Assembly (NCBI RefSeq): GCF_002218005.2
Contig: NZ_AP018679.1
Span: forward strand, 930,001-994,000
DNA: 64,000 nucleotides
Reading direction: 5' to 3'
Origin: Vibrio algivorus
GTDB lineage: Bacteria; Pseudomonadota; Gammaproteobacteria; Enterobacterales; Vibrionaceae
Part shown: positions 9,029 through 16,816 of the stretch, in pieces
Layout: every line of letters starts with the position of its first letter
How positions within the stretch are numbered: position 1 is the stretch's first letter
The notes under the pieces: generated by a model
Seen by the model: the letters and a program-made list of their open reading frames with translations, nothing else
Databases searched by the model: none
What the model was told of the DNA's origin: nothing
Program-made: the position numbers and the translations under genes

Positions 9029-11380
9029 ATGACGTTTTTCTCGCTGCTGTTCATCTTGGTTGGCTTATGTCTCACTATTGGTGGTGCATGGCTAGTTTCA
9101 TTAGGTGGCAGTTTTTATTATTTAATCGCAGGGCTTGCATTACTTGCATCTGGTGTATCTATTTGGCAAAAAAAGCGCACAGCCTCACACTACATTTACG
9201 CAATATTTTTACTATTCACGACCTTATGGGCTTTATTAGAATCAGGAATTGATTGGTGGCCATTAGCAACGCGGATGGGACTACCACTATTACTGGCAAT
9301 TCCATTATTGGTGACATTTAAGAAAGCTAACCGCCCTTCAACGCTTTCTCTTTTAGTTATTTGGGTTATTAGTAGTGTGATTACTCTAGGTTCAATCTTT
9401 AACACCACTCACGATGTTAGAGGAGACTTATCCACTGAGGTTATCAATTCAAATCCAGATATGGGTGGAATCAGTGATGATGCGTGGACAAGTTATGGTA
9501 GAAATAACTATGGTCAGCGTTATTCTCCACTGGACCAAATTACACCTGAAAATGTTGCTCAACTTGAACCTGCATGGCAAATCCAAACCGGCGATGTAAA
9601 AGGCCCTAATGACGTAGGTGAAACCACCTATCAAGCGACGCCTCTTAAAATCGGTAATACACTGTATCTCTGCACGCCTCATAATTGGCTCGTGGCATTA
9701 GATGCCGATACGGGTAAAAAACAATGGATTTTTGATGCCAAAGTGCCAGCAGAAAGTCAGCGTCAGCACCAAACGTGTCGCGGTGTATCTTATTTACCAG
9801 CTCAAGACTCATCAGAAAGTATGACAGTAGCGGCACAAACACCGAATATGAGTACACAAGATTTGCCAAGTACTCAATGTGATGCCCAGCTATTCTTACC
9901 AACTTCAGATGCACGATTGATCGCCATCGATCCTAAAACAGGTGCTCGTTGTAGTAACTTTGCAAAAGATGGCGTACTCGATCTCATGGCAAATATGCCA
10001 TATAAACAAGATGGCTATTACTACTCAACTTCACCACCTATTGTGACTAACGGAGTGGTTGTAGTTGCAGGTGCGGTCAATGATAACTATGACATCAACT
10101 CACCATCTGGCGTTATCCGCGCTTACGATGATAAAACCGGTAAGCTCATTTGGAATTGGGATTCCGCCAACCCAGATGACACGGCACCCATTGGTGAAGG
10201 TGAAACTTATTCAGTCAGCTCACCAAATAGCTGGTCAGTCGCCAGTGCGGATGAAAAACTTGGGTTAATTTATTTCCCAATGGGTAATCGGACTCCGGAT
10301 CAACTTGGTATGTACCGAAATGAGAGTGAAGAGAAATACTCCAGTTCAGTCGTTGCCCTTGATGCAAAAACTGGCCAAGCTAAATGGGTACAACAATTTG
10401 TTCACCATGATTTATGGGATATGGATACGCCAGCCCAGCCAAGCTTAATCGATCTCCACACAAAAGACGGAATACAACCTGGTTTGGTGGTTCCAACGAA
10501 ACAAGGTGATGTTTATGTATTAAATCGAGCAACCGGTGAACCAATTCAGCCTATTACTGAAAAGCCTGCACCACAAGGTGCAATGAAAGGTGACTTCGCA
10601 TCGAAGACTCAACCAGTTTCGGCGCTTAGCTTTAACCCACCAGCATTAACGGAATCAAACATGTGGGGCGCAACCTTGATTGACCAGATGATTTGCCGAA
10701 TTCAATTCAAATCATTGCGTTATGAAGGTCGTTACACGCCACCATCGGAACAAGGTACCATTGTTTATCCCGGTAACTTTGGCGTATTCAACTGGGGCGG
10801 GATTGCTGTCGATCCTAAACGTCAAGTGATGTTTGGTATGCCACTTAACCTCGCCTTCGTTTCTACCGTAGTAGATAAAAAAGCAGCTGGTTTCTCAGAA
10901 GAAGGCAGTAACACTGGTGAACATGGTGTTAATGCTAACCACGGCGCACCTTATGCCGTTGAGCTAAAACCATTTCTATCTCCATTAGGTGTGCCTTGCC
11001 AGCAACCCCCTTGGGGCTATGTTGCCGGTGCGAACTTGGTAACGGGTAAAACCGCATGGCAGCATAAAAATGGAACCATCTATGATATGACCCCTCTCCC
11101 ACTACCAATCAAAATGGGTGTACCGGGAATTGGTGGGCCAATTATTACTGGTGGTGGCGTCGCATTCTTAGGCGCATCGGTTGATAATTACCTCCGTGCT
11201 TACGATCTCACATCCGGTAAAGAGCTATGGAAAGGTCGACTCCCTGCCGGTGGGCAAGCAACTCCAATGACTTATCTAAATAATAAAGGTGAGCAAATGG
11301 TGGTGATTGTTGCTGGTGGGCATGGCTCTATAGGAACAAAACCGGGAGATTATGTACTTGCTTACAAATTAGCAAATTAA
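9029..11380 (+). CDS. gcd: Membrane PQQ-dependent dehydrogenase (glucose type)
   Basis: A 783-aa quinoprotein close in length to E. coli Gcd (796 aa). Residues 1-130 contain five transmembrane helices, and the rest is a periplasmic eight-bladed propeller starting WTSYGRNNYGQRYSPLDQI. Propeller blade motifs recur (ALDADTGKKQW, AYDDKTGKLIW, ALDAKTGQAKW, TSGKELWKG), as does the family signature WGYVAGANLVTGKTAW. It oxidises aldoses such as glucose to lactones and passes electrons to ubiquinone. Quinate or shikimate dehydrogenases share this architecture, so the substrate is not certain. No PQQ synthesis genes are in the window. A GGGAG site precedes the ATG and a terminator follows. Confidence 0.88.
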   Translation: MTFFSLLFILVGLCLTIGGAWLVSLGGSFYYLIAGLALLASGVSIWQKKRTASHYIYAIFLLFTTLWALLESGIDWWPLATRMGLPLLLAIPLLVTFKKANRPSTLSLLVIWVISSVITLGSIFNTTHDVRGDLSTEVINSNPDMGGISDDAWTSYGRNNYGQRYSPLDQITPENVAQLEPAWQIQTGDVKGPNDVGETTYQATPLKIGNTLYLCTPHNWLVALDADTGKKQWIFDAKVPAESQRQHQTCRGVSYLPAQDSSESMTVAAQTPNMSTQDLPSTQCDAQLFLPTSDARLIAIDPKTGARCSNFAKDGVLDLMANMPYKQDGYYYSTSPPIVTNGVVVVAGAVNDNYDINSPSGVIRAYDDKTGKLIWNWDSANPDDTAPIGEGETYSVSSPNSWSVASADEKLGLIYFPMGNRTPDQLGMYRNESEEKYSSSVVALDAKTGQAKWVQQFVHHDLWDMDTPAQPSLIDLHTKDGIQPGLVVPTKQGDVYVLNRATGEPIQPITEKPAPQGAMKGDFASKTQPVSALSFNPPALTESNMWGATLIDQMICRIQFKSLRYEGRYTPPSEQGTIVYPGNFGVFNWGGIAVDPKRQVMFGMPLNLAFVSTVVDKKAAGFSEEGSNTGEHGVNANHGAPYAVELKPFLSPLGVPCQQPPWGYVAGANLVTGKTAWQHKNGTIYDMTPLPLPIKMGVPGIGGPIITGGGVAFLGASVDNYLRAYDLTSGKELWKGRLPAGGQATPMTYLNNKGEQMVVIVAGGHGSIGTKPGDYVLAYKLAN

Positions 11381-11411
11381 GCTTCATCGTAAACTCGAGT
11401 TAACTAACCAT

Positions 11412-11439
11412 TAAGCAACCTCCGGGTTGCTTATTTTTT
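11412..11439 (+). terminator. Rho-independent terminator after gcd
   Basis: The stem TAAGCAACC / GGTTGCTTA with a three-base loop is followed by six T. From here to 11544 the DNA is AT-rich with no gene or motif that I can support. Confidence 0.88.
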
Positions 11440-11544
11440 GCCTATATTTACACCAATAACCATAAAATATGAATAAATAGATAACTATTCTTCATTCATT
11501 TCATATTCTTTAGTTAATAGTCTCCAGAAATTCAGGTACATTTA

Positions 11545-11811
11545 TATACCCAAGTAACTTCAAGATGCGAGTTTCAGCAAGAATAAAACAAACTTTAGGC
11601 AAGGCAAATTGAATATGATCATAGTTATTCTATCTCTACTCAATTTAACGCGGCATAAAGCTTGTTTTAACTTGCCCTTCGGGAGCTTCATTCAAACCTT
11701 TATGCCGCGTCAGATTGGTTTGAAAGGTGCTTACATTCCTTCGCCAATCTTTCTTGCCTAAAGGTTTGGATGATAGCTCTGAATTCTGCACCTTGAAGTC
11801 ACTTGGGTATA
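11545..11811 (-). repeat. 267-bp interspersed repeat, copy B (inverted)
   Basis: This is the same element as 5514-5780 in reverse orientation: it begins TATACCCAAGTAACTTCAAG and ends with the CTTGAAGTCACTTGGGTATA arm. It is full length and only a few per cent different by eye. It lies between gcd and the diguanylate cyclase, about 60 bases before the latter. Confidence 0.92.
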
Positions 11812-11874
11812 TACTCAAGCAACATCAATATGCAAAACTTACTTAAGATCAATGATTAAAGGATATAATCAGCC

Positions 11875-13902
11875 GTGCAGGAACATTCATTTACACTGCT
11901 TCATAAACCACTAGATCCCAAGCAAACTCCAAAAAAGATCTGGCGCAGATTCACTTGGATGTGGCCCTGTTTACTTTTCATTTCGGCAATTGCTAGCTAC
12001 TTCTTATATAAAAATTACACTCATAAACTAGAAGAACAGATTCTACGTGGAGAGAGTAGTTTCATTAGCACTACCACACAGTTGCTACAGAAAGAAATTC
12101 AGCAGCAGATGATGATCTTGCAAATGACGTCAAAATCAAAAGTTCTGTCACAGTACTTTTTGGCGACGACAGAAGCAGAACGAGCGGCATACCGCCAACA
12201 AGTTGAAGCTTTATTCATCAATCTTGCTAATACCTTCCAAAGCCATGATCAGATCCGCTTAATCAGCCTAAATGGTCAAGAACTAGCAAAAACTTTATAC
12301 AATCCAAAATTTGAACAAAGTATTGCTTCTAATGATTTACAAGACGTATCAAATACTCATTATTTCAAAGCAGCTCAAACGCTCCAACCAAATGAAGCCT
12401 ACATCTCTAAAATGGAACTCAGCTTATATAAAGGCGAATTAGAAAAGCCTTATAAGCCTATTTTAAGATTTGCGAGCCCAGTACTTGATAATAATGGAAA
12501 TAAAGTTGGCATATTAATGATCAACTATCTCGCACAAGACTTTCTTAACAGTTTTAGCAGTCGCTCTAAAAGCGATATTACTAGTCATGCAATGCTCACT
12601 GATAATCAAGGTTTTTGGTTAAACCATTACAACCCTCAATTAGAATGGGGACGAGAATTCGATCAATTAGAAAAAAACATAAAAAATAAGCATCCTACAG
12701 TATGGCAAAAAATTCAAAACCATCGTTCAGGCTCACTGCATACTGATGAGGGATTATTTCGTTTTCAATCCATCGAACCATTTGATTTTGAAGACATTCA
12801 TTTCTTTCCTGCTGTTAAACGCTTAACAATAACTCCCGAGTCAATCGATAATTCCCATTGGAAACTCGTACTATTTATTCCCAATGATTTAATACACAAA
12901 GCATCCTTTTTTTATCAGCCTTTAGGCATAGGGTTAATTACCAGTGCTTTGATTCTCATATCGGTACTTTTATATTTATCAATTAGCTTATATGAGCAAA
13001 AGCGCTATCAACGTGAATACAACAAAAGAGCGACCTTAGAACTAACTGATCTCTATGAAAATGCACCATGTGGCTACAATACTCTTGATAAGAAAGGATA
13101 TATTAAACGAGTTAACAGCACTCTGGCCGAATGGCTTGGCTATAAAAAATTAGAGTTATTAAATCACCATTTTAGTGATTTTTTAACCGATGACAGCAAA
13201 CTATTATTCAACAACTTAATTGAAGATTTGAACACGAAACCGCAAGTAGAAGGCGTTACTTTAGAATTAATATGCAAAAATGGCCGTAGCTTCCACGTTT
13301 CTTTATCAGCGAGTGGTGTCAAAGATCGCAATCGCTTAGTCGTTGCAAGAACCACCGTTTTCAATATTTCTGACCGTGTAAAATTAGAAAAGCGATTGGA
13401 GAAAATTGCTAATACTGACTCCCTGACAGGAATTCATAATCGCCGTTACTTTTTCGAACAAGCGGAATACTTTTTCCCACCTCACACATCAGAAGCTCAT
13501 ATGCTCTCTGCATTAATGTTTGATATTGATTACTTTAAAAATATCAATGACACATATGGTCATAAAGCTGGTGACCTTGTGCTGCAAAGTTTCACCCAAG
13601 CTTTACAGGAAAACATTGAGGAAGGTGACATTTTTGCAAGAATGGGAGGAGAAGAATTTGCCATTTTATGTCGCTTAAATTCAACGCAAGCAACCGTCGA
13701 TAAAGCTGAAAAATTACGCCAGGTTATTGAAGATCTCACTATCAAAATCAACGATAAAATAAGCCTTTCTATCACCGTTTCAATTGGCTGCTGTCATCAA
13801 CGAGCAGATAAAAGTGACATTGATCAACTCATGCATCAAGCCGATATCGCACTGTATCAAGCAAAAATTGCAGGTAGAAATAGAATTGCTTTACATCAAT
13901 AA
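11875..13902 (+). CDS. Membrane sensor diguanylate cyclase (Cache-PAS-GGDEF)
   Basis: A 675-aa receptor expected to make cyclic di-GMP. TM1 is at ~28-45 and a periplasmic double-Cache-like sensor at ~46-340. TM2 is at ~345-372, PAS at ~390-495 (LYENAPCGYNTLDKKGYIKRVN), and GGDEF at ~505-675 with the active-site variant GGEEF at 591-595. The metal-binding FDIDYFKNINDTYGHKAGD is present. The inhibitory site RxxD before the active site reads EEGD, so feedback inhibition by that site is probably lost. The start is a GTG with AAAGGA 11 bases upstream. The gene stands alone between two repeats. Confidence 0.9.
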   Translation: MQEHSFTLLHKPLDPKQTPKKIWRRFTWMWPCLLFISAIASYFLYKNYTHKLEEQILRGESSFISTTTQLLQKEIQQQMMILQMTSKSKVLSQYFLATTEAERAAYRQQVEALFINLANTFQSHDQIRLISLNGQELAKTLYNPKFEQSIASNDLQDVSNTHYFKAAQTLQPNEAYISKMELSLYKGELEKPYKPILRFASPVLDNNGNKVGILMINYLAQDFLNSFSSRSKSDITSHAMLTDNQGFWLNHYNPQLEWGREFDQLEKNIKNKHPTVWQKIQNHRSGSLHTDEGLFRFQSIEPFDFEDIHFFPAVKRLTITPESIDNSHWKLVLFIPNDLIHKASFFYQPLGIGLITSALILISVLLYLSISLYEQKRYQREYNKRATLELTDLYENAPCGYNTLDKKGYIKRVNSTLAEWLGYKKLELLNHHFSDFLTDDSKLLFNNLIEDLNTKPQVEGVTLELICKNGRSFHVSLSASGVKDRNRLVVARTTVFNISDRVKLEKRLEKIANTDSLTGIHNRRYFFEQAEYFFPPHTSEAHMLSALMFDIDYFKNINDTYGHKAGDLVLQSFTQALQENIEEGDIFARMGGEEFAILCRLNSTQATVDKAEKLRQVIEDLTIKINDKISLSITVSIGCCHQRADKSDIDQLMHQADIALYQAKIAGRNRIALHQ

Positions 13903-13956
13903 AACATGGTACTCATTCAAATATAGGCAGTCTGAATGAATAGCATGCCATTAAGG

Positions 13957-14123
13957 TATACCCAAGTGACTTCAAGATGAAGCTCCCGAAGGGCAAGTTA
14001 AAACAAGCTTTATGCGGCGTTAAATTGAACAGATATAGAATAACTATGATCATATTCAATTTGCCTTGCCTAAAGCTTGTTTTATTCTTGCTGAAACTCG
14101 CATCTTGAAGTTACTTGGGTATA
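13957..14123 (+). repeat. Internally deleted copy of the 267-bp repeat (copy C)
   Basis: The copy keeps both ends (TATACCCAAGTGACTTCAAG and the inverted CTTGAAGTTACTTGGGTATA) and the right two thirds, but about 100 bases of the left interior are missing. The join is at 'gatgaagctcccgaagg', at a short GATGAAGC-like match. It occupies nearly all of the gap between the convergent cyclase and Sel1 genes and may also act as a terminator. Confidence 0.9.
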
Positions 14124-14133
14124 TATCAATTAC

Positions 14134-15153
14134 TCAAAATTTCTTGAAAAAATAGCGATCCATATAAACAAATTTCACACTATCTAACTTAGAAAGAGTT
14201 AGAGTTTCATGCTGATTACGCTCAGTTTCCGTTAGCTTTTCAAATGCTCGGTCATAGTTAACTTTTGCTTTACGATACGTCGAGCCCATACGATCTTGCC
14301 CTGCAAACGTTAAATATAAACTGAGATACTCTAAGCCTAGCCTTTCATCAAGAAACTCTGTATAACCTTCATCAGAATATCCTAATAAGATATTTCCCAT
14401 TGATGCTAGAGACAATAAATCACCTTGCTGTAATAATCTCACCCGCCATTGATAAGCCGTTTTATAATCACCCTCTAGTTCATAATTTTTGATCAACTGT
14501 CTATAAGCGGGAATGTAACTTTTGTTTGCCGCTTTTGCTAACCAGTTATTCATCTCTTTAAAACGATTAGACTGAAAGAAAAAAAAGCCCTCTCCTTTTT
14601 GTAACTTAAGCGCTTGTTCATACATGGCTAATGGTTGCTCAGCCTTTAAAGCTTGTTCAAAATATCTTTCGGCTTTTTCTTCATCGCCACCATAATCTTG
14701 GTTATAAAACTGATAAAGATAAAAATCAGCCTCATTAGGTTCGATTTTTGCAAATTCTAATAACGACTCTAAATAACGTTGTTTCCATTCAGCCTGTTCA
14801 GCACGACTCAGTAACTCTGGTTGGCTATAAAGCTCAAGCATTGCTGGGCGATAACCACTTTCGGCTGCTTCTAGTAAATGTTGAACTGCCACAGGTTGAT
14901 AACGTGATGATGGGTGGTAGGTTAATAAGCTAATCGCATACAAATACTGGGCATTCATATTCCCTTCTTCTGCCGCATATTGAAGGTACCCTCTTGCTTC
15001 TTTATCTTTAAACTGAGCTCTCAATAACTCACCTTTTTCAACAGCGGCCTTTGGTGTCAGTTGATCAATATCGAGTGGCTGCTGAGCAACTGCGCCAAAA
15101 GAACACAAGATTGAAAATAAAATACTGGCACCCAATCTAACCAATGTTAACAC
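14134..15153 (-). CDS. Exported Sel1-repeat protein of the T6SS cluster
   Basis: A 339-aa protein. The start is the GTG at 15153, because a perfect GGAGG lies five bases upstream inside the end of the PAAR gene; the overlap with PAAR is 17 bases. Residues 2-24 (LTLVRLGASILFSILCSFGAVAQ) form a signal peptide. The rest is Sel1/TPR-like helical repeats: ARGYLQYAAEEGNMNAQYLYAISLL, HLLEAAESGYRPAMLEL, YFEQALKAEQPLAMYEQAL, WLAKAANKSYIPAYRQL. Sel1-repeat proteins serve as immunity proteins beside some T6SS lipase effectors (Tle5b in Pseudomonas). Immunity is therefore a reasonable but unproven role. Confidence 0.8.
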   Translation of the reverse strand: MLTLVRLGASILFSILCSFGAVAQQPLDIDQLTPKAAVEKGELLRAQFKDKEARGYLQYAAEEGNMNAQYLYAISLLTYHPSSRYQPVAVQHLLEAAESGYRPAMLELYSQPELLSRAEQAEWKQRYLESLLEFAKIEPNEADFYLYQFYNQDYGGDEEKAERYFEQALKAEQPLAMYEQALKLQKGEGFFFFQSNRFKEMNNWLAKAANKSYIPAYRQLIKNYELEGDYKTAYQWRVRLLQQGDLLSLASMGNILLGYSDEGYTEFLDERLGLEYLSLYLTFAGQDRMGSTYRKAKVNYDRAFEKLTETERNQHETLTLSKLDSVKFVYMDRYFFKKF

Positions 15154-15421
15154 TTGAACCTCCAATAATAACGCCACCACAATCTACGGCATCTCCCACT
15201 CTTACGGCAGGTTTTCCATCAATCATAACGGTCGAAGAACCACCTTTTATCACCCTAGGATGTATTGGATTTTTAGGTTTATCGTGTGGCGTAAGTGGAT
15301 CACCTTGCCTCGCCACCGCTTTACCATCAATTTTGACTGTTGGTGATCCTGCAATAATTGGTGTAGCAGGAAAACCATCATGATCAGAGCCTAGATCTCC
15401 GATTAACGCTGCATTGGGCAT
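15137..15421 (-). CDS. PAAR-domain T6SS spike tip
   Basis: A 94-aa stand-alone PAAR protein with the repeated pattern of the family: SPTVKIDGKAVARQGDPL, IKGGSSTVMIDGKPAVRVGD and GGVIIGGSSVNIG. PAAR proteins cap the VgrG trimer and sharpen the T6SS spike. There is no fused toxin domain. It is coupled by overlap to the downstream Sel1 gene and separated from the upstream immunity candidate by 234 bases that hold a large hairpin. Confidence 0.93.
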   Translation of the reverse strand: MPNAALIGDLGSDHDGFPATPIIAGSPTVKIDGKAVARQGDPLTPHDKPKNPIHPRVIKGGSSTVMIDGKPAVRVGDAVDCGGVIIGGSSVNIG

Positions 15422-15549
15422 AGAGTCTCCTTATGGTTTAAATTTTCAATAATGCCACCTTGTGTTGCATCATCATCCAAACCATTTAGCAATATCCATA
15501 CCAAAAATAAAAACCATTAAAATCAGCAGTTTATTTTTTTCCTTATTTA

Positions 15550-15595
15550 AGGTAGGCAAAAACTTGCCAGTGAATTGGCAAGTTTTTGCCTACCT
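15550..15595. repeat. Perfect 20-bp hairpin inside the T6SS cluster
   Basis: The arms AGGTAGGCAAAAACTTGCCA and its exact reverse complement are separated by six bases. There is no T-run on either side, so it is not a standard terminator. It lies between the immunity candidate and PAAR and could be an RNA processing, stability or attenuation element. Nothing else was seen in 15422-15655. Confidence 0.75.
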
Positions 15596-15655
15596 AAGAA
15601 GATAAGTATTGCCTGTTTAAAGTTTTCACCTTCGACAGTAAGATTGTGATGTTGC

Positions 15656-16816
15656 TTACTGGCACATCTGATCGACATATTGTTTAATCAAGGCTTGTCC
15701 CTGCTCGGACACTTTTAACTCTTTATACAACTTATCTAGCGGATAATCGGTTAATCCAACCAAACGACCGAGCACCCACGCTTGGGTATGGTCTTCATCT
15801 AAGCCTTGTTGTTTGGCTTCCTTCCATGCGTCATTGATGGTGCTGTCTAAGTTATCGACGGGATTGACTAGATGTGGACTGTATTCCCACAGTAATTGTA
15901 AAAAAGTAAATTGCGGTGATGAAGATTCCAGTTTGAACTGTGAATTGGGAACGGGTGGTTTGTTCTGCCAACAACGGTAAGTGATTGACTTAGGTTTCGG
16001 TGTAATAGGTTTTGGTCTTGGATTGATAAGATCACCTTGAGCGTTGTAGTCATCCAGAGAATAAACGTCAATATCCCCTTCTTGCCAATAGACTTTATGA
16101 ACTTTATCCCAAGGAATTGGAAAGAGAGATTCACCTAACTCATTCGCTTGCTTTTGGCGATTAATAAATACACTAGACGAAACAGTTTTACCTTCAGCAT
16201 AAAGTTTTTTATCTTGTAAATTTAATTTCGTCTTTATGTCTTTAAATGGTTTCAGTTCTCCTATATAAATGAAAGTATCACAACCTGAAAGCCACACCTT
16301 AGCATGTCCATTTGGTAATAGACCAAACATGAAATCATTCACATAACATGGTCTTCCCCAACTCCACTCTTTTTTCTTTAGCATTATATTTTTAATCTGT
16401 GGAGATAAGTTGAACTTAGTGACATAAAACTTTAAATCATGCATTGATGTCCAATGTATATACACTGAATCTGGCAGATGATTGGTACCTCCCATTTGGA
16501 CACTGGAAAGAATAGTTAATGTATCTAAAGCAATACCGAAGCCATCATAATTTGAAATCCACGTATGTATGTTTTTTAGGCTATTTTTATTTGGCAATTG
16601 TGAATAACTGAACACATAAGATGTCCAATCTTCATCCTCGTTAATAGCATATGCTTTTTCTACATCTACATTATAAAAGCTCGGTGTCGTCACTCCTATA
16701 CGCCACTTAGGTTTATCTTTGGGTACTTCCGGTACTTTGCTAAACGCGGCGCAAGGCAATGAAACTAAAGTTAATAGTAGCAACACTCGTTTACACTGTC
16801 GGATCATATTGTTCAC
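15656..16816 (-). CDS. Periplasmic protein, candidate immunity to the Tle1-type effector
   Basis: About 386 aa with a signal peptide (RVLLLLTLVSLPCAAFS). The GTG at 16816 has AAGGAG nine bases upstream; an ATG at 16807 is the alternative. Both overlap the end of the effector gene, so the two are translationally coupled. The segments LPDSVYIHWTSMHDLKFYVTKFNL and FGLLPNGHAKVWLSGC recall DUF2931-type proteins, but this is from memory and is tentative. Tle1 effectors act in the periplasm, and their immunity genes normally lie directly downstream and encode exported proteins. Position and export fit that role; the function itself is an inference. Confidence 0.62.
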   Translation of the reverse strand: MNNMIRQCKRVLLLLTLVSLPCAAFSKVPEVPKDKPKWRIGVTTPSFYNVDVEKAYAINEDEDWTSYVFSYSQLPNKNSLKNIHTWISNYDGFGIALDTLTILSSVQMGGTNHLPDSVYIHWTSMHDLKFYVTKFNLSPQIKNIMLKKKEWSWGRPCYVNDFMFGLLPNGHAKVWLSGCDTFIYIGELKPFKDIKTKLNLQDKKLYAEGKTVSSSVFINRQKQANELGESLFPIPWDKVHKVYWQEGDIDVYSLDDYNAQGDLINPRPKPITPKPKSITYRCWQNKPPVPNSQFKLESSSPQFTFLQLLWEYSPHLVNPVDNLDSTINDAWKEAKQQGLDEDHTQAWVLGRLVGLTDYPLDKLYKELKVSEQGQALIKQYVDQMCQ

